Positions 43,623-52,495 are shown, counted from the stretch's first letter. The stretch is 64,000 bases of DNA from an uncultured Lachnospiraceae bacterium (GCA_949502235.1 CATBDC010000002.1:92014-156013); one strand, 5' to 3'. Notes: generated by a model not told the origin, from the letters alone. Made by a program: numbers and translations.

Positions 43623-43651
43623 ATTATATATTCTTTTTGAAACAGATTCAA
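43623..43651 (-). promoter_or_regulatory. Predicted promoter of the MATE gene
   Basis: On the minus strand TTGAAT (43651-43646), a 17-base spacer and TATAAT (43628-43623). The predicted start of transcription is only a few bases before the leader hairpin. Confidence 0.65.
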
Positions 43652-43853
43652 AGGCATTTTTGCACAAAAAAGGAGACTTTTTTCCAAATTATTTTTCCTG
43701 GGCATATCTTTCCATTTCCTGCAAAAACAGTGATGCCAGAATACTTGGAGAGGTTATTTTCCGCTATATTTGGGAAATTTCAACAGGCTCTGCCAAAAGC
43801 CCGTCATCTACTCTGCCGATGTCAATTTTATCCTTAATGTCATCACTATAGTA

Positions 43854-43911
43854 TTGACATAATGCGTCAAAAAATGTATGATATTTGTAATATATATATT
43901 ACATTTGTAAT
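43854..43911 (+). promoter_or_regulatory. Promoter and palindromic operator candidates of the dehydrogenase gene
   Basis: TTGACA (43854-43859), 17 bases, TATGAT (43877-43882). TTGACATAATGCGTCAA is itself an inverted repeat overlapping the -35 and spacer. Downstream of the -10 lies a perfect 18-base palindrome, TGTAATATATATATTACA (43886-43903), followed by another TTTGTAAT. Regulator binding sites at and after the promoter suggest repression. The regulator is not encoded adjacent. The rest of 43652-43853 shows no gene. Confidence 0.7.
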
Positions 43912-43935
43912 AAAAGCAAAAAAGGAGTGTGAATC

Positions 43936-44976
43936 ATGAATTCCGAAAACACCACAGAAAGACGAGTTGTCCGTATGACAGCCGCAAGAAAGCTTGAGGT
44001 CTTTACAGAGCCCCTGCCGGAGCCGGGTCCCCACGAGATTGTGCTCCGCATCACAATCGCAGGTATCTGCCGGAGCGAAATGCCTACCTATGAAGGGGAA
44101 GGCTCCATGGTTATGAAGGGAAAACTCGGTTTTCCCTGTATTATCGATTCAGTTCCCTATCCCGCTTCCTTCGGCCACGAGCCTACCGGAATCGTAGAAA
44201 GGGTTGGTAGCGAGGTTTCCCGTTTTAAACCGGGAGACAGAGTGTCCGGCGCAGGCGGCGGAGCCTTTGCTTCCCACATTATCTCCAGCGAATTTGCTCC
44301 CCTGGTAAAGCTTCCTGACAATGTTTCAGAGTTTGACTGTCTGGCGGAACCTGTCATGTGCTGCTGCAATATTGTCCGTACAGTTATTCCGCCAAAGGGA
44401 GGCTATATCGCGGTTATCGGCTGCGGTTACATGGGTCAGGTCTGCTTAATCCTTCTGAAAGCCCGCGGTGTAGAAAACATAGCTGTTTTTGACCCGATTG
44501 AGGAGCGCCGTCAGCGTGCCCTTGAGCTGGGTGCGGATTATGTCTTTGATTCCGATGATCCGGAGGCAGTATCTAAGGCATTAGAGCTCACCGGAGGCAC
44601 CGGATTCGACAGGGCTATTGAGCTTTCAAAAGGACTCTCCGGGATTTTACTTGCTGTTTCCCTTATGAAAATGCCTGAAGCCGGGGACCGGGGGATTATT
44701 GCCGCTTCCTCCGTATATGACAAGCATGAAATGTGGCCTACTGCCCTCGGTTTTGAGCTCATGTGCCGATGTCCAGAGCTTCATTTTGTACATCCGGGAT
44801 ATATTCCTGACACGGAAGGACTTATGAGAGAAGCCGTAGAAGCATACGAAAAAGGATATATTCCAAAAGACGGTTTCATTACACACCGTTTCAGGCCCGA
44901 GGATATGCACAAGGCTTATGAGATGATGGAAAGCGGGGATACAAACTACCTGAAAGGGGTCGTTGTATTTAGCTAG
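43936..44976 (+). CDS. Zinc-dependent medium-chain dehydrogenase (sorbitol/threonine dehydrogenase-like)
   Basis: A 346-residue MDR enzyme. Probable catalytic zinc ligands are Cys45 (GICRSE), His81-Glu82 (GHEPTG) and Glu138 (AEPV). The NAD-binding Rossmann fold has VIGCGYMGQ near 157 and an Asp in VFDPIEE near 182. The four-cysteine structural zinc lobe is absent. The substrate is unknown; a sugar alcohol or polyol is plausible from the family. GGAGTG lies before the ATG. A strong regulated-looking promoter precedes it, and a bidirectional terminator follows. Confidence 0.87.
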   Translation: MNSENTTERRVVRMTAARKLEVFTEPLPEPGPHEIVLRITIAGICRSEMPTYEGEGSMVMKGKLGFPCIIDSVPYPASFGHEPTGIVERVGSEVSRFKPGDRVSGAGGGAFASHIISSEFAPLVKLPDNVSEFDCLAEPVMCCCNIVRTVIPPKGGYIAVIGCGYMGQVCLILLKARGVENIAVFDPIEERRQRALELGADYVFDSDDPEAVSKALELTGGTGFDRAIELSKGLSGILLAVSLMKMPEAGDRGIIAASSVYDKHEMWPTALGFELMCRCPELHFVHPGYIPDTEGLMREAVEAYEKGYIPKDGFITHRFRPEDMHKAYEMMESGDTNYLKGVVVFS

Positions 44977-44980
44977 ACAA

Positions 44981-45027
44981 AAAGTCAGGGGAAAACAAGA
45001 ACAATTGATTTTCCCCTGACTTTATAA
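44981..45027. terminator. Bidirectional terminator between the dehydrogenase and HipA-like genes
   Basis: AAAGTCAGGGGAAAA and its exact reverse complement flank a 13-base loop. The + strand continues ATAAAAT and the minus strand continues TTGTCTAG after a run of five T, so it can serve both convergent genes. Confidence 0.9.
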
Positions 45028-45063
45028 AATAACAACATATAACGAAGCCTTCTTATTTTTACT

Positions 45064-46290
45064 TTAGGAATTATAATCCTCTGCAATGTTTTCTTTCACA
45101 TCATCCCTAGTAGAAAAAGTCTGTACCGGCGCATGGCGCATGGCAAGCTGCGAAAGCTGTCTGATCCGCCCCTTCACTGCCCCGATGATTGCACGGATAC
45201 GGTCTTCATCCATATATTCCTTTGCACCATCTGCGGACAGGGTGCTTTCAATGAATCCCCCTATATCCGCCAGCCTGTCAAAGTCAATCCAGCTAAAGTC
45301 AGATACCAGCTTCAGCTGCTCCATATGATGATTTTTAAAGGGCTTGCAGACCACACCCTTTTCCAGGCGTATCTGTGCCGGCATCTTATCATACCCCAGG
45401 CAGGAGCCACTGTCATAAATTGGCGCGAAGCCAAGCCATTCAAGGGTTTCAGCCTTCCGAAGGACACCGAAATTATTGAGATGCCGGTCTTCGTTGGCAA
45501 TGATATAATCTAACACAATCATACGGTCGAGAAAGGGAACCACATCCTTGATGCCAAGAGCTTTGCAGCAATGCAGAAAGTGCTGATACACCGAAGTGCT
45601 GTTGTTCTTTTTTTGTATTTTGAGAATACGCCATGCAGGAATCAGCTCCGCATTCCCTGTAACAAAGTCCCTGCACACACTGTAAGGCTCGTTCTTCATC
45701 CAGATGAGCTCATAAGAAACATGCGGAATCTCAAGGCGTTCCATGATCCCAACGGCAATGACTTCATTAAAAGGCTGCTGGCAAAATGGTTTGCTGCCGC
45801 CCTTCACGAGATAATTTTTCCCATTAATGACTTTCCACCTTTTCTTCAAATTACCGTCCGAGGTATTATCAGGAGACGAGAAGTTAAATCCATCCCCCTT
45901 TCTATCCGCCCCAAACAGAACGTCACCGACATCCTCTGAAAAATCATTATCAAAGAAATTGATACTATCCCATGTAAGGCTTAAGCCCTCCGGACAAATC
46001 CAATACTGATCAGACAAACTTAACCCATAACAACGCGACAACAGCATTTTAGTGCTGGTAATCTCTAGTGTTTCAAGCGCCTCCCGGATACCGGAGCGGC
46101 TGGCTGGAATTGACCGGTCCAGCCACCATTCATTAAGTGCTGCCTTATCAGCAAGGCCTTTTCGTATGGGTATACCCACTGGCAGATGCTCCGGCGCATA
46201 TACCGTACCTATTTTCTGTATAAAGCCGGAGGCATCATCCAGTTCCATTTCCGCCACGGCGATCCGTTTATGCATCAGGGTACATTTCAT
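45064..46290 (-). CDS. HipA-like kinase-fold protein
   Basis: A 408-residue protein. Its C-terminal half resembles the HipA kinase fold: the catalytic-loop-like DYIIANEDRHLNNFGVLR, with Asp268 and Asn273, is followed by the metal-binding IYDSGSCLG with Asp293 (numbering from ATG 46290). The N-terminal half is not recognised. HipA phosphorylates a tRNA synthetase and is normally held by HipB; no HipB is adjacent. Similar solitary HipA-like genes are common in Lachnospiraceae, and their targets are unknown. ATG 46290 has AGGAAG eight bases upstream. Confidence 0.72.
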   Translation of the reverse strand: MKCTLMHKRIAVAEMELDDASGFIQKIGTVYAPEHLPVGIPIRKGLADKAALNEWWLDRSIPASRSGIREALETLEITSTKMLLSRCYGLSLSDQYWICPEGLSLTWDSINFFDNDFSEDVGDVLFGADRKGDGFNFSSPDNTSDGNLKKRWKVINGKNYLVKGGSKPFCQQPFNEVIAVGIMERLEIPHVSYELIWMKNEPYSVCRDFVTGNAELIPAWRILKIQKKNNSTSVYQHFLHCCKALGIKDVVPFLDRMIVLDYIIANEDRHLNNFGVLRKAETLEWLGFAPIYDSGSCLGYDKMPAQIRLEKGVVCKPFKNHHMEQLKLVSDFSWIDFDRLADIGGFIESTLSADGAKEYMDEDRIRAIIGAVKGRIRQLSQLAMRHAPVQTFSTRDDVKENIAEDYNS

Positions 46291-46336
46291 GCGGTTCACT
46301 TCCTACTCGTCTTGGTTTCTATCTAAAAACTACCGG

Positions 46337-46900
46337 CTACATAGGTTTAAGATTTTTATTAAGCCTATCCACCATCCACGCAATCCTCTTTTCCCGTCCT
46401 GCAGCCGTCTTCGCATCAAAGAACGCCCGTGTATAAGTCTTCTTCACAGATAAAGGCATCGCCTGAAAATTTGTGCAGGCGGGCTCATAGCTTTCCAATA
46501 TCGCAGAAAGCTGTGCAATCTGCTCTTCTGTAATAACCGCCAGCGGGTTTACAGCATCCCATTGGCCGTTCTTTTTGGCATCCTCTATTTTCTTTCTGCC
46601 AAAATCAGTCATACGCCCCTGCTCTTCAAGCCTTTTGGCTAAATCCTTGTTTTTGTCCGACCACTTGCTTTTCTCCCTGCGCATGGAAAAATATTTTTTA
46701 TAAGTTTTTTCGTCAATCTTTTCCATCTGGCCGTCAATCCATCCAAAACAGAGCGCTTCTTCCAGCGCTTCTCCGGCTTTTATTGTTTTCGGTCCGCCAG
46801 CCTTGCCAAACAAAACCCAGATACCGGCACTTGAAAGACAGTTATCATAAAGCCATTTTCTAAATTCATCTCTGTTCGCAAATTCCATTATATCGCCCAT
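46337..46900 (-). CDS. YdeI/OmpD-associated family protein
   Basis: A 187-residue protein. FANRDEFRKWLYDNCLSSAG opens it, ALCFGWIDGQ lies near residue 48, and FSMRREKSKWSDKN lies near 70. The family is uncharacterised; some members are linked to bacteriocin protection. A C-terminal helical part includes AVITEEQIAQLSAILES. ATG 46900 lies inside the TfoX-like gene, behind GAGGTGG, so it overlaps that gene by 35 bases. Confidence 0.82.
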   Translation of the reverse strand: MGDIMEFANRDEFRKWLYDNCLSSAGIWVLFGKAGGPKTIKAGEALEEALCFGWIDGQMEKIDEKTYKKYFSMRREKSKWSDKNKDLAKRLEEQGRMTDFGRKKIEDAKKNGQWDAVNPLAVITEEQIAQLSAILESYEPACTNFQAMPLSVKKTYTRAFFDAKTAAGREKRIAWMVDRLNKNLKPM

Positions 46901-47144
46901 TACGCACCACCTCTTTCAGTTCCTTTTTCCTGCCCTCCGAAAGACTATTGAACTCCACATTACATACCGCTCCCTCCAGTGCATACAAATGTACCAGACA
47001 GACATTCGGATATCTTTCTTTCACTTTCAGAAAAGCCTGCTCCGCCCCCAAATGGACCAGTTCCTCTGCCGAACCAATCCCCACGGAATCCATCTTCCTT
47101 GCCATCTCCGTACCAATATTTATCATAGATGTTAATTCCGCCAT
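46866..47144 (-). CDS. TfoX C-terminal-domain protein
   Basis: A 92-residue protein consisting of the TfoX_C domain: LTSMINIGTEMARKMDSVGIGSAEEL (in part) and HLYALEGAVCNVEF. In Proteobacteria TfoX/Sxy promotes competence, but single-domain TfoX_C proteins in Clostridia have no proven role. It overlaps the YdeI-family gene, so the two are coupled. Confidence 0.8.
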   Translation of the reverse strand: MAELTSMINIGTEMARKMDSVGIGSAEELVHLGAEQAFLKVKERYPNVCLVHLYALEGAVCNVEFNSLSEGRKKELKEVVRNGRYNGICEQR

Positions 47145-47332
47145 GTCTTCTCCCTATTCCTTTAACTGCTGGTTTTTAGTTTGCTAACCTTCCGGCAAAC
47201 CGAAGGTTGCCATTCGATTGCAATAAGGCCAGACCTTTTCCTATTACTCATCATAGCAGAAAAAGGCCGCTATATCAATCACAACTGTCAAGAGTATTTC
47301 GTCAATAGATTAGATAGTGTTAGTGTTACTGT
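47145..47332. other. Gap between TfoX-like gene and ABC exporter
   Basis: No gene is seen. The stretch holds a hairpin AACCTTC-CGGCAAACC-GAAGGTT near 47189-47211. It also has TTGACA and TTGACG on the minus strand near 47288 and 47305 without a clear -10. Confidence 0.4.
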
Positions 47333-49639
47333 TTATTCCCGCAGCTTAAGCACCTCTGCCGGAAGGATCCTGTTCACCTTGCGCATCAGAAGCCCGTTGA
47401 TGATCGCATATAAAACCAGTACGCTTAGAAATATACCTGCATACATCTGCCAGGAAAAGGCAAGGTTAATCCCGCAGGCAATGTTCGCCACCATATAAGG
47501 GAACAAAAGATCCATCACTGCCTTAGCCAAAGGAAGCCCCGCAAGGGCACTCACTGCCACCACAAAAAAATTTCCATTCAGGTAGAGCTTTCGAATTTCC
47601 TTTTTCCGGTAACCGAACACCTTAAACAGGGAAACCGACAACGCCGACCGGTCGATCATCACCTTCATCATCAGATACATCACTACCGCAAAGATCAGGA
47701 CGGAAACCACCAGAAGCGAGGCAACCATCCCCTTCATCTGCTCCACAAAAACTGCCGCGCTTTTCTCTACCTCCTCCTTCGAGAGAGAGGCGTAAAGCCT
47801 GCTGTTATCGATATCCAGGGCATGATCCGAAAATACGATATTATAATAGCCTTTACTCTTCCCCATTAAATTTCTCATGCTGTCAATATCCATAAAGACG
47901 AAAAACCCGGCAGAATAAGTGACGGTTCCATCCACCCGAAAAGCATAGTACCGGTCTTTTTCCTCATCTAGAAGTGTCAGGATATCCCCCTCATCGATTC
48001 CGTACTTCTGCGCCAGCGCCGAAGAAACCAACACCCGGTTCTCCCCCTCCTCCACCGGCGCGTCAAAGTAAGGATTCCCCTCATGGATTCCCAGGAGCGT
48101 CACGTCAAAGGAATAGCCCAGAACTTCTTTTTTCATAGTGACTCCGTAGGCTTCCTCCCAGCCTTCCGATGTTTCCTCCTCTGGATACTTATAGGTGTAC
48201 ATCCATGCAAACTTTGTGTCCCTTATGTTTTCCGTCTTGACGTGGGAACAGAGGACATAGCAGTCCAGGGAAAGCATCACAATCAACAGGGAAATAAATA
48301 TTCCCAAAAATACGGCGGCCGCAGTGCGTCTTTCCCGCAGGAGCTGCCGGATCCGGAAAACCCGTACAAAACCGCCCGAAAGGTGTATTGCTGTCGCCCT
48401 GTCCTTTTTCTGTTCCCCGCGGATCAAGACAAGGGGATGCCTGGCAAGCTTTTTTTGTATCACAAGGTAATTGATAAGGGCTGCGGCAAGGGGCGGCATA
48501 ACCAGCCCATATAAAAGCAGGTATGGCTCATAAAGCACGTCTGTTTTTGGAATAGAAAAATATCCATAAGTCTCACTGAGATATTTGTTTACGCCGAAAC
48601 GGCTGTATCCAAGAGCCGTTCCACTGACGCCGGAGAGGAAGGTGACCATCACCGGCAGCATAAGATAATGCCGCATAAGCTCCTTTCTCTTCACGCCCAT
48701 GGCATAGAGCGTCCCGATGACGCCGGACTCTTGCTCAATACTGTGTACTGTAAATACGGAGAGCACATAGGCAAACAGGAGTAGGACAATCACGCCGGCC
48801 GCCAGACCCGCCGCCTTATCTACAAATTTATCATCCCCCGCCGAACCGATCCGGGGATTGTCGTCCGCAGAAACAAAGCGAGTCAGTTTGGGGGAGGAAG
48901 CTGCAAAGCTTTCATCCAGAAATTTTTTCTTCAGCTGCTTATCGCTCATCCGCCCATTCAGCAGATAGGCATAGGTATATTCCTCGGAAGAAATATTCCC
49001 GCCCTCATCTCTCATCTGCGTATAATCTTCTTCTGTCACAAACCCAATCCCAAACTGGGCGCTGTCCACGGCGCTGTCGGAAAAGCCTCGGAGGGGCGAT
49101 TCATAATCTGGGGCCGTTCCGATCCCGGTGACTATAAATTTTCTGCTCCCAACAATAATCCTGTCCCCGGCTGAAATCCCATGTTCCTCGCTGAAACGCC
49201 TCTCCAGCAGAATCTCCCCTTCTTTTTTGGGAAGTCTCCCGGAATCAGTCTGCACCAAATCGATATTCTTTCTCTTGGTAAAGACACGGAGAACAACGCT
49301 ATCTGCAAAACCTGCGCCCTCTAAGAGCCTTCCCGCTTCTGACAGGATGCTTTTGCCTGCTAAGGCGTAGTCTAGATAAAAATGCTCCTCCAGGGTAATA
49401 CCCTCTTCTTCCACCAAAGACTTCTCCTTTTCCGTAAGCGGCATAAACACACTAAACTGCCCGTCCTCCACCCGGTTCGCCTTTGCCGTCTCTGCCGTAC
49501 GGATGATCACAGTGTCTGCCGCCCCTACCAAACCAATCACAATATACATGCCAAGGATAATCAAAAGCCCCAAAGCCAGATACCGGAACTTATTCTCTTT
49601 CAGGCCGCGAAATATACGTTTTCTCAATATTTTCTGCAT
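47333..49639 (-). CDS. FtsX-like ABC permease (MacB type)
   Basis: A 768-residue permease. One N-terminal span lies at about 17-38, followed by a large extracytoplasmic domain to about 280. A cluster of three spans (about 285-390) follows, then one span near 445-465, a second extracytoplasmic domain, and a final group of three spans from about 650. That is the two-FtsX-core layout of bacteriocin-efflux or BceB/MacB-like exporters. ATG 49639 overlaps the ATPase stop as TGATG behind GGAGG. No peptide gene is adjacent. Confidence 0.85.
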   Translation of the reverse strand: MQKILRKRIFRGLKENKFRYLALGLLIILGMYIVIGLVGAADTVIIRTAETAKANRVEDGQFSVFMPLTEKEKSLVEEEGITLEEHFYLDYALAGKSILSEAGRLLEGAGFADSVVLRVFTKRKNIDLVQTDSGRLPKKEGEILLERRFSEEHGISAGDRIIVGSRKFIVTGIGTAPDYESPLRGFSDSAVDSAQFGIGFVTEEDYTQMRDEGGNISSEEYTYAYLLNGRMSDKQLKKKFLDESFAASSPKLTRFVSADDNPRIGSAGDDKFVDKAAGLAAGVIVLLLFAYVLSVFTVHSIEQESGVIGTLYAMGVKRKELMRHYLMLPVMVTFLSGVSGTALGYSRFGVNKYLSETYGYFSIPKTDVLYEPYLLLYGLVMPPLAAALINYLVIQKKLARHPLVLIRGEQKKDRATAIHLSGGFVRVFRIRQLLRERRTAAAVFLGIFISLLIVMLSLDCYVLCSHVKTENIRDTKFAWMYTYKYPEEETSEGWEEAYGVTMKKEVLGYSFDVTLLGIHEGNPYFDAPVEEGENRVLVSSALAQKYGIDEGDILTLLDEEKDRYYAFRVDGTVTYSAGFFVFMDIDSMRNLMGKSKGYYNIVFSDHALDIDNSRLYASLSKEEVEKSAAVFVEQMKGMVASLLVVSVLIFAVVMYLMMKVMIDRSALSVSLFKVFGYRKKEIRKLYLNGNFFVVAVSALAGLPLAKAVMDLLFPYMVANIACGINLAFSWQMYAGIFLSVLVLYAIINGLLMRKVNRILPAEVLKLRE

Positions 49640-50340
49640 CACAAATCCTCCAGCTGCGCAGCAGGCATTTTTTCTTCATTCCGGTAATTCTTTTTCACCT
49701 GCCCGTCCTTAAGGAAGACCACCTGGTCCACCATCTGTTTGATGGAATTGTTGTGGGTGACGATCAGCATTGTAGTTCCGTATTTTCGGTTCACTTCCTC
49801 AAGCAATTCCAGAATATCTCGTGAGGTGCTGGAATCTAACGCCCCGGTCGGCTCGTCACAGAGCAAAAGCTTCGGGTTCTTGATGAGCGCTCTTGCAATG
49901 GCACAGCGCTGCTGCTGGCCGCCGGAAAGCTGGGAAGGAAATTTATCCTGGTGTCTGGCCAGGCCAAGGGTATCCAGAAGCTCCCCCATGTCAAGAGGGC
50001 TGTCGGTAAGGTATCTGCATACCTGGATATTCTCCTTTACCGTAAGATTTGGCACGAGGTTATAGAACTGGAAAATGAATCCCAGGTTCGCCCTGCGGTA
50101 ATTGGACAATTCTTCCGGCGCCAGCCCGCAGATCTCCATTCCACCCACCGATACAGAGCCGGAACCGGCTTCATCTAACCCGCCGATACAGTGAAGCAGG
50201 GTAGACTTTCCAGAACCGCTGGCTCCCTGTATGACGCACATCGTGCCATTTTCCACGGACAGATCTACGCCTTTTAGGACCTCTACATAGCTCCCACCCT
50301 CCCCATAGCTCTTTTTCAGACCCTTTACTTCCAGATACAT
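49639..50340 (-). CDS. ABC exporter ATP-binding protein (MacB/LolD type)
   Basis: A 233-residue ABC ATPase. Walker A is GASGSGKST near residue 39, the Q-loop FIFQFYNLVPNLTVKEN near 85, the signature LSGGQQQRCAIARAL near 138, Walker B LLLCDEPTGALD near 160, and the switch histidine is in IVTHNN near 197. ATG 50340 (MYLEVKGLKKSYG) follows GGAGGAAGG. It is directly upstream of the permease and about 150 bases downstream of the TetR gene, all on the same strand, a usual layout for drug or peptide exporters. Confidence 0.93.
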   Translation of the reverse strand: MYLEVKGLKKSYGEGGSYVEVLKGVDLSVENGTMCVIQGASGSGKSTLLHCIGGLDEAGSGSVSVGGMEICGLAPEELSNYRRANLGFIFQFYNLVPNLTVKENIQVCRYLTDSPLDMGELLDTLGLARHQDKFPSQLSGGQQQRCAIARALIKNPKLLLCDEPTGALDSSTSRDILELLEEVNRKYGTTMLIVTHNNSIKQMVDQVVFLKDGQVKKNYRNEEKMPAAQLEDL

Positions 50341-50408
50341 TCTTCCTTCCTCCTTCCTGCCCATCTTCTCAGGGCATAGAGACAAACTCTTACGATGCTG
50401 CCTCTTAG

Positions 50409-50423
50409 CATAACACTGTTATG
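50409..50423. promoter_or_regulatory. Candidate TetR operator upstream of the ABC exporter
   Basis: CATAACA-C-TGTTATG is a perfect 15-base palindrome lying 68 bases upstream of the ATPase start and downstream of tetR. Size and position fit an operator for the neighbouring TetR regulator. Binding is inferred. Confidence 0.5.
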
Positions 50424-50439
50424 TGCCTGCCTTGTTTTT

Positions 50440-50472
50440 GCCGCTGCTGTAAACCTGTACTACAGCAGCGGC
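50440..50472. terminator. 12-bp hairpin after the TetR gene
   Basis: GCCGCTGCTGTA and TACAGCAGCGGC enclose a nine-base loop, ten bases after the tetR stop. It is GC-rich but lacks a T-tract in the minus direction, so termination strength is uncertain. Confidence 0.5.
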
Positions 50473-50482
50473 CCCTTTAGTT

Positions 50483-51136
50483 TCATTCACTTCTCCCGGC
50501 ATCTGCCGGATCTTTTACCGTCCTCCCCCTCTGGAAAAATCCGTTCCAGCCGGATACCAGGAACACCACAACCTGCTCAATATACACAAGCGCCTTTTCC
50601 ACATCTGGCTCATGGAGCAGCAGATGGACAAAAGCGTTGATCTGCATATGGGACATCCAGTGAACCATATATCCGTCCGGAGCCGGAACTCTGCAGTCCC
50701 TGGCCGCGTCCGCCGTAAGCTTCCGGTAATGCTCCTCGCCATAATCCGCAAAACGGCTTGCCATGTCCTCATATTCGCTTCCCTGGCTCTTGGTCAAAAG
50801 CAACAGGAACACATCATAATGCCGGTACAGGAAACGTACAATTTCTTTGGCGGCATCAATATCCTGCCGATCCATATCCAGGCTGACAACTGTGATCCTC
50901 CGCTCCATCTCCTCAGTGAAATGCTGGCGGATCAGACCCATCAGCCCCCTTAGCGGCTCCTCTACAAGCTCCTTCAGCAGATCCCCTTTGCCCTGGAAAA
51001 AGAAATATAAAGCCCCGGTAGTCACCCCTGCATTCTTACAGATGGTCCGCAGGGAGGCTTTCATATAGCCTTTCTCTAAAAACTCACGTTTTGCACTTTC
51101 CAGGAGCTTTTCCTTTGTCACTTTGTCCCCTGCCAA
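50483..51136 (-). CDS. TetR-family transcriptional regulator
   Basis: A 217-residue TetR regulator. The N-terminal helix-turn-helix covers residues 6-52 (KEKLLESAKREFLEKG, then LRTICKNAGVTTGALYFFFQGKGDLL). The ligand-binding C-terminal part is all-helical and not assignable. It precedes an ABC exporter on the same strand and a 15-base palindrome lies between them, so it probably represses that exporter and releases on binding the exported compound. The start codon follows a weak ribosome binding site. Confidence 0.92.
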   Translation of the reverse strand: MAGDKVTKEKLLESAKREFLEKGYMKASLRTICKNAGVTTGALYFFFQGKGDLLKELVEEPLRGLMGLIRQHFTEEMERRITVVSLDMDRQDIDAAKEIVRFLYRHYDVFLLLLTKSQGSEYEDMASRFADYGEEHYRKLTADAARDCRVPAPDGYMVHWMSHMQINAFVHLLLHEPDVEKALVYIEQVVVFLVSGWNGFFQRGRTVKDPADAGRSE

Positions 51137-51172
51137 TCCATCACCTTCTTCCAGGATTTGCTCACACCTGAA

Positions 51173-52495
51173 TCACTTCCTTACGGACTTTGCAGTATAT
51201 GCAAAGTCCTGTGTGGACAGTAACCCATCCCTTACCATATACTCTAAGGACATCAGTATGCCAAGCTTGGCGTGCTGCCATGTAAGCCCTCCCTGGAAAT
51301 ACACCGCATAGGGCGGCTTAATGGGTCCGTCTGCGCTAAGCTCAATGGACGATCCCTGCACAAATGCCCCTGCAGCCATAATCACATCGCTGTCATACCC
51401 CGGCATTGCCCAGGGCTCCGGCACCACATAGGAGTCAACAGGAGCCGCCGCCTGAATCCCCTTGCAGAAGGCAATAACTCCTTCCGGCGAGCCAAGCTCC
51501 ACGGCCTGGATAATATCATGCCGGCTCTCCTTACTGTCCGGAATCACCTTATATCCCAGCCTCTCGTAAATATTTGCCGCAAAAACCGCTCCCTTAAGAG
51601 CCCCCGCCACAACCGAAGGCGCAAGAAAAAGCCCCTGGTAAAAGGACTGCATAACCCCAAGGGAGGCCCCTACCTCTCTTCCAAGCCCCGGCGAAGTAAG
51701 CCGGTATCCGCACGCGTCAATGAGGTCTTTACGCCCCGCAATATACCCGCCGATAGGCGCAAGGCCGCCCCCTAAGTTCTTAATCAGTGAGCCGACTACA
51801 AGATCTGCCCCCATATCAGAAGGCTCCATAACCTCCACAAATTCCCCGTAGCAGTTATCCACCATGCAGATAACCTCTGGCTTTATCTTTTTTACAAAGG
51901 CAATCAGTTCCCCGATCTGCTTCACGGAAAAGCTGGGCCTTGTAAGATATCCCTTGGAGCGCTGAATGGTCACAAGCTTTGTCCTCTCCCCCACAGCCTT
52001 TTCTATAGCCTCATAGTCAAAGGTCCCGTCAGGAAGAAGCTCCACCTGGGAATAGGTAACGCCGTATTCAAAAAGAGAGCCGCAGGACGGACGGATGCCT
52101 ATAACCTCCTCCAGGGTGTCATAGGGCTTTCCCACAGGAGATAAAAGTTCATCCCCGGGCCTTAAGGAAGCGCTAAGAGCCAGATTAAGGGCATGTGTCC
52201 CGCACGTAATCTGGGGCCTTACAAGGGCGCTCTCTGTATGAAATACAGACGCATACACCTCCTCAAGAGTATCCCGCCCCGGGTCATTATACCCGTATCC
52301 GCTGGCATAATAGTGGAGGCAGTTTTCGTTCACCTGGCTTTTCTGCATTGCCTGAATCACCTTAAGCTGGTTGTACTCCGCCACCTTATCAATCTCTTCA
52401 AACCGCCCCTTTAAGGAATCTAAAATATCGTCCCCGAACCGGTACACCTCATCCCTTATTCCAAGCTCCCTGTAATATTCTATAAGTTCTGTCAT
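51173..52495 (-). CDS. Methionine gamma-lyase/YnbB-family PLP protein
   Basis: A 440-residue fold-type I PLP enzyme. ITCGTHALNLALSASLRPGDE is near residue 96 and the PLP lysine lies in VVGSLIKNLGGGLAPIGGY near 240. The family is annotated as methionine gamma-lyase or aluminium-resistance related, but the reaction is unproven. It neighbours miaA as in Bacillus ynbB. Its last residues, DFAYTAKSVRK, come from a palindromic element that also ends the MATE gene. GGAGG lies 11 bases before the start, reducing certainty of the exact initiation. Confidence 0.88.
   Translation of the reverse strand: MTELIEYYRELGIRDEVYRFGDDILDSLKGRFEEIDKVAEYNQLKVIQAMQKSQVNENCLHYYASGYGYNDPGRDTLEEVYASVFHTESALVRPQITCGTHALNLALSASLRPGDELLSPVGKPYDTLEEVIGIRPSCGSLFEYGVTYSQVELLPDGTFDYEAIEKAVGERTKLVTIQRSKGYLTRPSFSVKQIGELIAFVKKIKPEVICMVDNCYGEFVEVMEPSDMGADLVVGSLIKNLGGGLAPIGGYIAGRKDLIDACGYRLTSPGLGREVGASLGVMQSFYQGLFLAPSVVAGALKGAVFAANIYERLGYKVIPDSKESRHDIIQAVELGSPEGVIAFCKGIQAAAPVDSYVVPEPWAMPGYDSDVIMAAGAFVQGSSIELSADGPIKPPYAVYFQGGLTWQHAKLGILMSLEYMVRDGLLSTQDFAYTAKSVRK
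51185..51209. repeat. Palindromic element inside the YnbB-like gene end, copy 2
   Basis: GGACTTTGCA-GTATA-TGCAAAGTCC, a perfect 10-bp-arm palindrome flanked by CTTAC as in copy 1 (42091-42116). The TAA stop lies just outside it. Confidence 0.7.

Noticed and set aside
43523..43705. 61-residue N-terminal extension of the MATE protein
   Set aside because: It runs through the promoter and terminator-like leader, while ATG 43522 has an ideal ribosome binding site.
43501..43851. Plus-strand frames of 110-116 residues between the MATE and dehydrogenase genes
   Set aside because: They lie antisense to the MATE start, lack ribosome binding sites and have no family resemblance.
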